Below, one piece after another: positions 37,332 to 45,575 of a stretch of 64,000 nt of DNA. Origin of the DNA: G965276675 sp965276675 (GTDB lineage Bacteria > Acidobacteriota > Terriglobia > Terriglobales > Acidobacteriaceae); assembly GCA_965276675.1 (NCBI GenBank), contig OZ255624.1, forward strand, positions 3,038,001-3,102,000. Reading direction: 5' to 3'. The position numbers and the translations under genes were made by a program. Every line of letters starts with the position of its first letter. Positions within the stretch are counted from its first letter, which is position 1. The notes under the pieces are model-generated. The model saw only the letters and a list, made by a program, of their open reading frames with translations, ran no database searches and was not told the DNA's origin.

Positions 37332-37361
37332 AAACTACTTCAAAGACGAAATGCTTGTCAA
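37332..37361 (-). promoter_or_regulatory. Candidate promoter of receptor-GH127-SDR unit
   Basis: On the minus strand TTGACA (37361-37356) and TAGTTT (37337-37332) are 18 bases apart; the -35 is perfect and the -10 matches three or four positions. The leader to ATG 37238 would be about 85 bases. Confidence 0.35.
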
Positions 37362-37436
37362 GTACAAACAAGGCATGTAACCAGTAGTCACTATCACTCT
37401 CTTACATGTGGACCACACCTCGACCTGGCAATTTTA

Positions 37437-37450
37437 TGCGCTTAAGCGCT
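37437..37450. promoter_or_regulatory. TGCGCTTAAGCGCT motif, candidate LacI-type operator
   Basis: Identical over 14 bases to 17169-17182 and includes the same 12-base perfect palindrome. It is 199 bases before the receptor start and about 75 bases upstream of the predicted -35. The two places share no other similarity that I can see, which argues for a common regulator. Confidence 0.45.
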
Positions 37451-37452
37451 CA

Positions 37453-38157
37453 TGGACCAAGACTGACGCCGTGCAGACCAATGATCTCCCCGGATTTTGC
37501 GGCCCGCGCTCGGATGCTAGATATGTATCCGGGGCAGACAAGGTGCGGGCTCGTTTTGGGGGTTGCATGTATTGAACCAATCCGCGTTTCCTCCCGCTGG
37601 GCCCGTAACGGACTACGGCTCCTGCCCTTCGGCGAAGCATTCGCACTGAAAAGCCTTTTCGCACTGCTGGTCTGCCGACTGAATCCGCACACGAAGCAAG
37701 TATCATTTTGGGATTCAGGGAGATCAAGATGAGCAAGCACAACGAGGGTAGATGACAGCCGCGCTGAGGAAGGGGAGCAGGCGAATCACTCACACGCGCT
37801 GCCAAGCTTCGGACGGGAACTCTAGTTTCATTCACCCAGCGTTGTGCACCAGGATGTCCATACAGCAACGAAGCGTCTAGCATACAGCTGCGGGTGGTCT
37901 CTCCTCCTGGCTGCCTAAGATGCGAATCAAAAGATAGTTTGGAGCAGTGTGGAAGGCTTGCGAGCCAGGCTAGACTGAAACCCTACTCACCCCAAATGTT
38001 CAGCGAAATGAACGCCCAAATCTTCTTTGCTTCGCAAAGTGTACGATTGTGCTCTTGTCATCTTCTCGAGGACGACTGCGGAGTGAGGTGGACATCCAAG
38101 CGCATATCCGCACATAACACGGATCACCTCGATCAGCTGGTCAGGAGGCTTTAAGCG
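37453..38157. other. Gap without a recognisable gene
   Basis: About 700 bases between divergent units. Overlapping open frames exist on both strands between 37434 and 37883, none with family resemblance or a good start. AGGAGG at 38145 belongs to the next gene. It may include a decayed gene that I cannot name. Confidence 0.35.
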
Positions 38158-39003
38158 ATGAGCAACGGAACGAAGGTGTCACAAGCGATCGCAACAACAA
38201 ATGTTGTCGAGGGACATGTTTCGTGCTGGTGGCTGGGGGGGTCAGGTTTTGTTTTTAAGACCTCCAAAGGCACTGTGATCTACCTTGATGCATATCTTTC
38301 CAATGTCGTGAAGGATATCTTTGGCGCGGAACGCGCCTTTGCGCCGCCGATTGATCCACAAGAGGTCCGTGCAGATGCCGTCATTTCAACCCATTGGCAT
38401 GAAGATCACTTGGACCCGGGATTGATTCCCATCGTCGCGCGGAATAACCCCGATGCCAAGTTCATCATGCCCCCCAGTGCCACCTCTCATGCGTTGAGCT
38501 GGGGCCTACGACGCTCACAAATCGCGCCGTTACAATGGGGCCAGACAGTGCAGGTGAAGGATGTAAGTGTCGAAGCGACGCCTGCGAGGCATGAGGCAAA
38601 CATTCCCGGCTGGGAAGTTCCCGACGCAATGGGCGTACTGCTCAATACCGAACAGCTAACGATCTATCATTGCGGCGACACGGAATACGACGTCCGTTTG
38701 CGGCGGCTCAAGTCACGCAAGCCGGATGTGGCGCTGCTTTGCATCAACGGAGTCTCAGGAAATATGGATGCCCACGAGGCCGCATTGCTGGCTTGGCATT
38801 TGGGTGCCGGGCTGGTGGTGCCCATCCACCACTTCCTTTGGGCAGTGACTACTGGTACTGCTGAAGAGACCCTGGATCCGCAGCTCTTCTTGAGCACATA
38901 CGATAGTCTTCGTGGGACGGGAGAGGCCCTTATCCCCCATGTTGGCGAAGAGATCGACTTGGCAATGGCGCGGCGCCCATCACAAGGATCAGGGGTTCAA
39001 TGA
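38158..39003 (+). CDS. UlaG-like metallo-beta-lactamase-fold lactonase
   Basis: Predicted cytosolic metal-dependent hydrolase, 281 residues. The metal motif HWHEDH is complete (His79, His81, Asp83, His84), with further ligands plausible in EATPARHEAN, IYHCGDTEYD and VVPIHHF. Opening WLGGSGFVFKTSKGTVIYLD is typical of the L-ascorbate-6-phosphate lactonase UlaG group. ATG 38158 has AGGAGG ahead of it. The next genes, an Ldh2-type dehydrogenase and a RhaT-like permease, follow in the same direction, suggesting a module that opens a sugar lactone and reduces or oxidises the acid. The exact lactone is unknown; there is no PTS. Confidence 0.82.
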   Translation: MSNGTKVSQAIATTNVVEGHVSCWWLGGSGFVFKTSKGTVIYLDAYLSNVVKDIFGAERAFAPPIDPQEVRADAVISTHWHEDHLDPGLIPIVARNNPDAKFIMPPSATSHALSWGLRRSQIAPLQWGQTVQVKDVSVEATPARHEANIPGWEVPDAMGVLLNTEQLTIYHCGDTEYDVRLRRLKSRKPDVALLCINGVSGNMDAHEAALLAWHLGAGLVVPIHHFLWAVTTGTAEETLDPQLFLSTYDSLRGTGEALIPHVGEEIDLAMARRPSQGSGVQ

Positions 39004-39104
39004 TCCGGGGTTAGGGTTAAGAAGAATCTCCCTGGTCAGGTCGTGTGGACAGTCGATGGAAACCGGAACCAAATACTCAATTCAGTATGAGAGGAAAGAT
39101 TAGT

Positions 39105-40166
39105 ATGTCAAAACGTCTGTCTGTTGAGAAGCTGCGAAAATTCTGTGTCGAAGCGCTCATGAAGGCTGGTCTTCAGCCTGACGATGCAGCTATAGTGACG
39201 GACGTCCTAGTCATGACGGATATGTGGGGGACATTTTCCCATGGTACCGGCGCGCTGCGAAACTACTTGATTTCTCTGCGTGCCGGCGGCATGGATCCAC
39301 ACGGCAAAGCCGAAGTGGTGACGGAAGGGGATTCGTGGGCGGTGGTCGACGGCCATTCCGGAATGGGCATGCTAGCTTGCTGCTTGGCCATGAACACGGC
39401 GATCGAGAAAGCCCGCACAAATACGATCACATGGACAGGCGTCCGGAACAGCAACCATTTCGGCGCCGCCGGATATTACGCCTATATGGCTGTGCGACAT
39501 GACATGATCGGCATTGCCATGAGCAATGCTGATCCGAACATGGTAGTCCCAGGCGCCCGCGGGCGTATCATCGGCAACAATCCGCTGGCCTATGCGGTCC
39601 CTGCCGGCGAAGGACACCCTATCCTACTAGACATCGCGCTTAGCGCCGTCGCGGCTGGCAAAATCCTGTCCATGAAAACGCTAGGACAACCGATCCCGCC
39701 CACCTGGCTCGCCGACGCGGAAGGAATGCCGGCAACAGAAGTAGGCGATTGGCCGTCGACAGGATCGATGATGCCGATGGCCGGGCACAAAGGTTACGGG
39801 ATTGCATTGTTGATCGAGGCGATCGCGGCCCTTCTGCCCGGTGCCGGAGTGCTCAATGAGGTGAAGAGTTGGATTATGGACCCCACGGCAAAGGGCTGCC
39901 TCGGACAGGCCTTCATCGTGATCAACCCGGGGGCAATCCTTCCCATAGAAGACTTCAAGCGCCGGGTGGATGCGATGATTCGCACGATCCACGAGTCTTC
40001 GAGATCGAAGGATTCGGCGCGCATCTACCTGCCCGGCGAGATCGAGTGGGAGCGGAGAGAAGACGCACTCAAGAACGGGATACCCTTGCCCGAGGTCGTT
40101 CTAGCATCACTCTATGGTGCAGCCCAAGATGCCGGTTTAGATACTCGTCTGCTCGACGAAGTCTAG
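39105..40166 (+). CDS. Ldh2/malate-type dehydrogenase (DlgD-like) for sugar acids
   Basis: NAD(P)-dependent oxidoreductase of about 353 residues in the malate/L-sulfolactate/2,3-diketo-L-gulonate reductase family. Family segments: SHGTGALRNYL (catalytic His region), VDGHSGMGMLACCLAM, VRNSNHFGAAGYYAYMAV, GNNPLAYAVPAG and MPMAGHKGYGIALLIEA. ATG 39105 is preceded by GAGGAAAG, so the longer frame from 39045 is rejected. The family normally has a Rossmann-unlike NAD fold. Beside a UlaG-like lactonase this recalls ascorbate and diketogulonate use in enterobacteria, but acidobacterial relatives may act on other 2-keto acids. Confidence 0.85.
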   Translation: MSKRLSVEKLRKFCVEALMKAGLQPDDAAIVTDVLVMTDMWGTFSHGTGALRNYLISLRAGGMDPHGKAEVVTEGDSWAVVDGHSGMGMLACCLAMNTAIEKARTNTITWTGVRNSNHFGAAGYYAYMAVRHDMIGIAMSNADPNMVVPGARGRIIGNNPLAYAVPAGEGHPILLDIALSAVAAGKILSMKTLGQPIPPTWLADAEGMPATEVGDWPSTGSMMPMAGHKGYGIALLIEAIAALLPGAGVLNEVKSWIMDPTAKGCLGQAFIVINPGAILPIEDFKRRVDAMIRTIHESSRSKDSARIYLPGEIEWERREDALKNGIPLPEVVLASLYGAAQDAGLDTRLLDEV

Positions 40167-40423
40167 TCGAGACGGCGCGTACGTCACGATAAGTAAGGAG
40201 TTCGTCTGTTCTCAAAGACCTTCCCTCCCCTTGACTATCCCATTTTTCCCTGAGTACGATGTGCATACATATCCATGGCCATCGATATTTCCATTCTTCA
40301 CTCTTCATGGATGAGTGCACGAATGCTCTTCCGGACCAGCTCTCATTCGTAAAGTGCTATGACCAACATGGACCGGTTAGTAGATCCAATGCGCACACTT
40401 AACATAAGGAGCCGTAGACAGAG

Positions 40424-41482
40424 ATGGCCTTAATCACCGGTTTCGCTCTTACCCTCTTGGCTGGAATCACCATGGGGTTCTCGATGTGGTCTATCAAGTG
40501 GGCCAGAGTATGGAAATGGGAAAACTTCTGGTTTGTTTATGCGATTGCGTCGCTGATCATAGCTCCCTTGGTTCTTGCCTTCTTGCTGCTACCGCATTTA
40601 TCTCTGGTCTATGCATCCCTGACAACCCGTGAAGTGATGCTGCCATTTGTACTCGGCGTTCTTTGGGGTTTTGCCCAGCTCGGTGCGGGTATCTGCGTGC
40701 ACCGGCTTGGTTTCGCCGTGTCGGGTGCCGTCCTTAACGGCGTTGGAGCCGCTGTGGGAACGCTGGTTCCGCTCATCATTTTGCACCGCGAGGTGCTCTT
40801 GCAAGGAAGTGGGTTACTTATCCTTCTCGGTATGGCGATTACGCTGGGCGGTGTGACGCTCTGCGGCTGGAGCGGATACCGGCGAGAAGAAGCAGCGAGG
40901 AGCCAGGGCCGGGGTGCAGGATTCTCGACCACGGAAACTGCTATGGCGCAAAGCGCTTCAACCCGCAAGGAATACATCATAAATCTGGCCATTGCATTCG
41001 GATCAGGAGTGCTCTCGGCATTGCTCAACATAGCGTTGGCTTACAGCAGTGGCATCATGGACAAAGTGCGCTCTCACGGGGGTCAGGCATCATGGGCCCC
41101 CTTTGCCGTTTGGCCAATCGCGCTCGTAGGCGGATCCCTGGTGAATATTTCGTTTAGCGTGTATTTGCTGTTCAAGAACAAGAGCTGGGGTTATTTCCGC
41201 GAGAAATTCAGCGAAATCGTGAACCCTGCATTGGCTGCATTCATGTGGATGGGAGCGATCGCTCTTTACAGCAGTGCCACAACCTATCTCGGCACTCTCG
41301 GCATTTCGATCGGCTTCGCTCTATTCACGATTACGATGATCTTGAGTGGCCAGTTGGCCGCCGTCGTCACCGGCGAATGGCGATTCATGCAGCGAAGCAT
41401 CTACCGCTCATTTTTTATGGGCATTGGTCTTCTTATGCTGGCCGTCCTAGCCATCGGAGCCGCTAATTATTACCAAACCTGA
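40424..41482 (+). CDS. RhaT-like sugar/proton symporter, second copy
   Basis: Inner-membrane permease of 352 residues with ten predicted helices. It shares with the copy at 19695 the layout GITMGFSMWSIKWARVWKWE, GVLWGFAQLGAGICV and a late GEWRFMQRSIYRSFF block. AAGGAG precedes ATG 40424. Third gene after the UlaG-like lactonase and Ldh2-type dehydrogenase (258-base gap from the latter). As in RhaT, the likely role is proton-coupled uptake of a monosaccharide such as rhamnose or a related pentose. The two permeases differ widely in sequence, so separate substrates are likely. Confidence 0.85.
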   Translation: MALITGFALTLLAGITMGFSMWSIKWARVWKWENFWFVYAIASLIIAPLVLAFLLLPHLSLVYASLTTREVMLPFVLGVLWGFAQLGAGICVHRLGFAVSGAVLNGVGAAVGTLVPLIILHREVLLQGSGLLILLGMAITLGGVTLCGWSGYRREEAARSQGRGAGFSTTETAMAQSASTRKEYIINLAIAFGSGVLSALLNIALAYSSGIMDKVRSHGGQASWAPFAVWPIALVGGSLVNISFSVYLLFKNKSWGYFREKFSEIVNPALAAFMWMGAIALYSSATTYLGTLGISIGFALFTITMILSGQLAAVVTGEWRFMQRSIYRSFFMGIGLLMLAVLAIGAANYYQT

Positions 41483-41507
41483 CCCGCCAATACTCGCCTG
41501 GAACTTA

Positions 41508-41640
41508 CGGCGCAGTTCCGGGTTTGATCGGCAAGAAAGTAAAAGGCCAGAGGCAACTCCATTAGCTAAGCGTAGGTTTCCGACTTGCCGAAAACATATG
41601 TCTACCAAAGAACTCCGACAGCCCTGAGCTCCGCCTTCGC
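41508..41640. repeat. Dispersed diverged repeat, copy 2
   Basis: Related to 30197-30327: shared text includes GGAACTTxxGGCGCA, TTTGATCG, GCAACTC and ACAGCCCT in the same order. Together with the following 65 bases it fills much of the gap after the RhaT gene. Confidence 0.65.
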
Positions 41641-41706
41641 CCATGACTCCTTCGTAACGGCCTTGATTTGGCTCACCGCCTCCCGGTCGACCGAGGACTT
41701 GCGGGA

Positions 41707-41770
41707 CTAACCTCGTGAAAGATCAAGCGACCATTGCCCGGGGAGCCCATCCACGAAGAAATCAGGTTTA
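41707..41770 (-). other. Short GH36-like fragment
   Basis: On the minus strand the frame reads DGLPGQWSLDLSRG, close to ALGWPGQWSLDISRD in the GH36-like protein at 45576-48185, and the DNA shares 17 identical bases (AGCGACCATTGCCCGGG). Nothing else in the gap matches. It may be the scar of a lost paralogue. Confidence 0.3.
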
Positions 41771-41907
41771 AGAAGGCAGGTCAGTCGCGAGTATGGCATG
41801 AACGGATCTGGCTGGAACTTATATACGTCAAAATGCTGCCGTATCATGACGTCCGAACATTCCCGCCGGTAACTGCTGGCTTTCATTCGAGGCAGACCCT
41901 CAAGGAC

Positions 41908-41934
41908 AGGGGGTGAACGCAAAGTTCACCCCCT
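41908..41934. terminator. Strong hairpin at the CRTAC1 gene stop
   Basis: A perfect 11-base stem (AGGGGGTGAAC with GTTCACCCCCT) closes a five-base loop. The minus-strand gene's TGA lies inside the stem. There is no long T run after it on either side, so its termination strength is uncertain. Confidence 0.55.
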
Positions 41935-43866
41935 CTTCGTGGGGCATTTGGCGCAGGTCTCTCCGGTGATCCCTTTGCCTTCCTCTACAGTAAATATTTT
42001 ATCCACGCTAGGCAGGCTTACCTTCTCGGTGACACCCCTTCGCCAGTGAATCTCCACGGCATCGACTTTCTCTGCATCGCCCAAACCGAAGTGCACCCGC
42101 GGATCGTTGGAGGACGCGAAGCTGCCACCGCTTAGCACGTCGCCACGTTGCTTCGAGCCACCGGCCGTCAGATACACCGTAGCCCCGACCGCATCCCGTG
42201 GACTTTTCGGTCCACCCACCAAGCTCAGCTCCACCCAATGGTGTTGGTCGGGGTTTACGTTGCGCAGCAGCGTCGGCACCTGGTTCAGATTATTGATCAC
42301 CACGTCAATTTTTCCGTCGTTGAATAAATCGCCAAAGGCCGCACCGCGCTCCGACATCACCACGGCAAGACCGGTGCTTTCCACTGCCGGTACCAGCTCA
42401 AACTTCTTGCCTAGCTGGTTGTGAAACAACAGCGGACGCTGGGCGAAGGTGGTGCCCCAGTTTTTTTGATCCACAACCGGATAGACGTGACCGTTCGCGA
42501 TGAACAGATCCTTCCACCCATCATTGTCATAATCGATGAAACCGTCCCCCCAGCCCAGAAACGGTACGGTGATCTCCGCCAGACCGGCTTGGTAGCTGAC
42601 ATCGGTGAAGTTAGCGTCGCCATCGTTGTGGTAGAGGACATCGTAGTCATCAGAAAAAGTAGTATTAAAGAGGTCCAGCCAGCCATTGTTCTGGTAATCG
42701 CCCACGGCAATGCCCATGGATGCGGTTTCCCGCCCGTTTTCGTTCAGAGCATAACCGGAAGCGCCGCTTTCCTCCTTAAATGTGCCATCCCCTTTGTTGA
42801 TGTATAGGTAGTTCGGCGTGGAGTCATCTGCTATCACCAGATCCGCCCTGCCGTCATTATTCAGGTCTGCGAAGACACTCGTGAACCCGTAATAGCCGTT
42901 CGAATCGCTAACGCCAGCTTTCACGCTTACATCCGTAAATGTGCCGTCGCCATTGTTGTGAAAGAGGTGGTCGCGCTCACCCGCCAGGCCGCGCGGCCCG
43001 CACATTACGTTAACGCCGTGAAACTGACAAGATTTGGGGTCTACCGGGTTGGCTCCCGGCGTTGGCTCCCGATGCAGGTCATAGTGCACATAGCCAGGCA
43101 CGAAGAGATCCAACCTTCCGTCTCCATCGTAATCACCAAAGGTCGGTCCGCTCGACCATCCGCCCAATTGCACGGCCGCCTTCTCCGCTACGTCCGTAAA
43201 CGTTCCGTCGTGGTTGTTATGGTAAAGGCGGTTTTTGCCGAAGTTGGTCACATATAAATCCGGCCACCCATCATTGTCATAGTCGCCCACAGCCACGCCA
43301 AATCCCCAACGGTCGTTCGTCACTCCCGCTTTGGCCGCAATCTCAGTAAAGGTGCCGTCGTGGTTGTTGTGAAAGAGGGCCGCATGCGGGGGTGACGCCT
43401 TATCGGAAATCGCATCGTAGGTTGAGCCGTTTACCAGATAGATATCCAGCCAGCCGTCTCTGTCGTAGTCCAGCAATGCCACGCCCGACCCTGGAGACTC
43501 TCTGATGAACTCTATTTTCGACGTACCCATCGTGTGATGCCAGGAGGTCAGGCCAGCTTTGGCGGTAATGTCCTCGAAAACCACCGGTCCATTCTTCACG
43601 AAGCCACTCTCCGTAATCGGCCGCTTCGCGGAATCCAGCACCGGCGTGTAGCTCCCGCCCGTAGCTACGCCTTCCGTCTGTGGAGGCCTTGCGGCTGGAG
43701 ATTGTGGAGATTCAGAGCTCTGGCCGCGAAGGTCGCCTGAAGACACCAGCAAGATAGATAGGAAGATCAGACCCCAGAAAGCCAAGCTGTTCAATCCTTC
43801 CCCCAAGAGCATAATGGATTGCGCCTGTTCCACGATCCATCTTCTGAATGGAGGATTACACAGCAA
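41926..43866 (-). CDS. FG-GAP/VCBS and ASPIC-UnbV (CRTAC1-type) exported protein
   Basis: Exported beta-propeller protein of up to 646 residues. After a leader (LAFWGLIFLSILLVSSG) come at least seven repeats with calcium-type motifs such as LLDYDRDGWLDIYLVNG, VGDYDNDGWPDLYVTN and FGDYDGDGRLDLFVPG, each near HNNHDGTFTEIA-like strands. The C-terminal ASPIC/UnbV domain has RDAVGATVYLTAGGSKQ and HFGLGDAEKVDAVEIHW. Such proteins are abundant in Acidobacteria and often accompany TPR proteins; a TPR remnant lies upstream. Start is uncertain: TTG 43866, GTG 43833 or ATG 43812. Likely carbohydrate or surface binding; no enzymatic role is visible. Confidence 0.85.
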   Translation of the reverse strand: MLCNPPFRRWIVEQAQSIMLLGEGLNSLAFWGLIFLSILLVSSGDLRGQSSESPQSPAARPPQTEGVATGGSYTPVLDSAKRPITESGFVKNGPVVFEDITAKAGLTSWHHTMGTSKIEFIRESPGSGVALLDYDRDGWLDIYLVNGSTYDAISDKASPPHAALFHNNHDGTFTEIAAKAGVTNDRWGFGVAVGDYDNDGWPDLYVTNFGKNRLYHNNHDGTFTDVAEKAAVQLGGWSSGPTFGDYDGDGRLDLFVPGYVHYDLHREPTPGANPVDPKSCQFHGVNVMCGPRGLAGERDHLFHNNGDGTFTDVSVKAGVSDSNGYYGFTSVFADLNNDGRADLVIADDSTPNYLYINKGDGTFKEESGASGYALNENGRETASMGIAVGDYQNNGWLDLFNTTFSDDYDVLYHNDGDANFTDVSYQAGLAEITVPFLGWGDGFIDYDNDGWKDLFIANGHVYPVVDQKNWGTTFAQRPLLFHNQLGKKFELVPAVESTGLAVVMSERGAAFGDLFNDGKIDVVINNLNQVPTLLRNVNPDQHHWVELSLVGGPKSPRDAVGATVYLTAGGSKQRGDVLSGGSFASSNDPRVHFGLGDAEKVDAVEIHWRRGVTEKVSLPSVDKIFTVEEGKGITGETCAKCPTKRG

Positions 43867-43937
43867 AATTCAAATCCCCAGAGTCTTTCTGGATACCATA
43901 ACTCAGGAGTAGCTGCGAGCAACACTCTCATCGGCGA

Positions 43938-44209
43938 TTAACGCCTCCGACGCGCTGATTCTGGACTCAACTGGCTAGCGCGCCTTAGCTCTTTAATCGT
44001 CTCTTCTAACTGACCCTGCTGATAGTAGATCTGGCCAAGATTGGCATGTCAGGAGCCAATCGCAGGACCTGCCGGTACTTGTCGGTTGCCCAGTTGGAGT
44101 TGACCAGCACCCGCGGCCGTCTGCGCTTCACTACAAAGCTGCTTGACGTTGCTGCTATTCGCTTGCGAGAGAAGTGTTCCCGGGCGAAACCAGGAGAGGG
44201 GCCATGCAC
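43938..44209 (-). pseudogene. TPR-protein C-terminal remnant
   Basis: Two minus-strand frames joined give NWATDKYRQVLRLAPD and then HANLGQIYYQQGQLEETIKE, followed by LRRASQLSPESA and a stop at 43938. These are two consecutive tetratricopeptide-like helix pairs. The rest is missing, and the cupin gene stops 34 bases upstream. In Acidobacteria, TPR proteins are often encoded beside CRTAC1-type proteins, so this was probably a partner gene. Confidence 0.6.
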
Positions 44210-44243
44210 GTTGCTACGCTTGATCCAAACCCCGAAGACGGCA

Positions 44244-45200
44244 TCAATCCTCTTGGAAGAACTGGATGTCTAGCGTGCGCAGGTAGGTGTGAAGGCCGGC
44301 ATCTTGAATGGGCATGATATAGGCAGTCTGGCTGGACTCATTGCGATGTTCGTGCCAGTGTCCGGGGGGCGTAACAAAGACGGAACCGGTGTGCCAGTCT
44401 ACCCGGATTGCATCCTTGATCGTACCGTCAGGATTGAGCTCTGTGCCAACCAGGGTATAGACGCCAGGCTGGGCTACAATGACGAAATCGAGCGCTACCG
44501 ATTGATGACGGTGGGGTAACTGACGTGTCCCAGGCGCTATAGTGCCATACATTGTCCAGAGGACATGAGTGATAGTCATCGTCTGCTCGAAATTTCGATT
44601 CGCCAGCAGGACGCTGATGCGGCTCCGCTTGGCCGCTTCGGGGTCTTCCTCCGCCCGCCGGAGTTCCTCCTGGACCGATTCTCCGGTATAGAGGGTCGGT
44701 CGAAAACGCGGCGCATGCTGGCGCGCCCCAAGGTAGGTGAACAATGGCGCGTCATTCACCATGTAGAGAGCGGCATCGGAAGACGCGGTGTGTTCCGAAC
44801 GGAGACCCGGGAGGGCAAAGAAATCCCCCTGCTTCCAGACAATCTCTCCTTCTTGCGTCTGCGTCGATCCGCTGCCGCGAATAACATAAAAGAACTCGCT
44901 GCTGGCATTCGGTGTCGTAGTGAGCCGTTCACCGACGCAGATGCGGACAAAGCTTGCCAATAGAGATGGCCCTGTTGCAGGCGAAGGGCAGCGAAGCTGT
45001 TGGCTGAGATCGAGCGGAATCACACGACTGGGACCGTTTGCATAAAGTTCCGCTTTGAAGATCGTGTGGGGCACGGCTGGCGTCGCGCCGGATGCAATTG
45101 GGTTGGCCGCCTTGCTGTACTCAAACAATTGGCAGTCTTCCCCGAAGGTCGGTTTGTCTTCACGCGTGACCTGCCCGGTCGTTTCAAGCACATCTATCAT
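44244..45200 (-). CDS. Bicupin protein, gentisate-dioxygenase-like
   Basis: A 318-residue protein with two cupin barrels. The first has VIRGSGSTQTQEGEIVWKQG and LPGLRSEHTAS; the second has LPHRHQSVALDFVI, with the His pair of cupin motif 1, and VFVTPPGHWHEHRNES, with several possible metal His. Start ATG 45200 follows GAGG at six bases; an in-frame extension to 45530 overlaps a transposase remnant and is rejected. It could be a sugar-acid or aromatic dioxygenase, or a non-catalytic metal-binding protein. It lies downstream of the GH36-like gene, with the IS remnant in between, on the same strand. Confidence 0.75.
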   Translation of the reverse strand: MIDVLETTGQVTREDKPTFGEDCQLFEYSKAANPIASGATPAVPHTIFKAELYANGPSRVIPLDLSQQLRCPSPATGPSLLASFVRICVGERLTTTPNASSEFFYVIRGSGSTQTQEGEIVWKQGDFFALPGLRSEHTASSDAALYMVNDAPLFTYLGARQHAPRFRPTLYTGESVQEELRRAEEDPEAAKRSRISVLLANRNFEQTMTITHVLWTMYGTIAPGTRQLPHRHQSVALDFVIVAQPGVYTLVGTELNPDGTIKDAIRVDWHTGSVFVTPPGHWHEHRNESSQTAYIMPIQDAGLHTYLRTLDIQFFQED

Positions 45201-45289
45201 CGGGTTCCTCCGTGCTGGACTACCTGTGCACCGCGGTAGCCTCAATAGGAGATTATATCCTCGGCTTACTTCGCAAAGCCTCCAGGCGA

Positions 45290-45575
45290 AGCGTCCTGGA
45301 CTGCAAACGATCTTACCGGAAACCGCTTGGGTCTCCGCTTTGCGCCGTCTTGCAAAGGCGGCGCACCCCACATCATCGTGGGATATCTCGTCTCGCAAAG
45401 AAAAACGCAAGCGAGTCGAGGAGTGCTTCGGCTGGATGAAGACGGTCGTGCCTGATGCGCAAACTACGCCACACCGGACTTGCACCCGTGGGCTGGATGT
45501 CCAAATTCCATCCAAAGCATTGTTTATCAAGTAGTCGATTTCTTCAGTTAACTGCGCGAAGCCAATCGTTTCATC
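45290..45575 (+). pseudogene. IS5-like transposase C-terminal remnant
   Basis: Plus-strand frames give RKEKRKRVEECFGWMKTV and, after a frame change, LMRKLRHTGLAPVGWM. This is the usual DDE-transposase end (KRKRVEExFGWxKT, RxxRHRG, VGWxFTF) of IS5-family elements, the Glu of the second segment being the last catalytic acid. The body and both ends are missing. It is antisense to, and between, the cupin and GH36-like genes, so the two may once have been closer. Confidence 0.6.

Noticed and set aside
37434..37883. Overlapping open frames of 100-150 codons on both strands
   Set aside because: No family resemblance, no ribosome site, and mutually overlapping; they probably reflect chance openness in a G+C-richer patch.
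45201..45530. N-terminal extension of the cupin protein
   Set aside because: The extension is antisense to IS5-like transposase text and the cupin family begins at the ATG 45200 reading.
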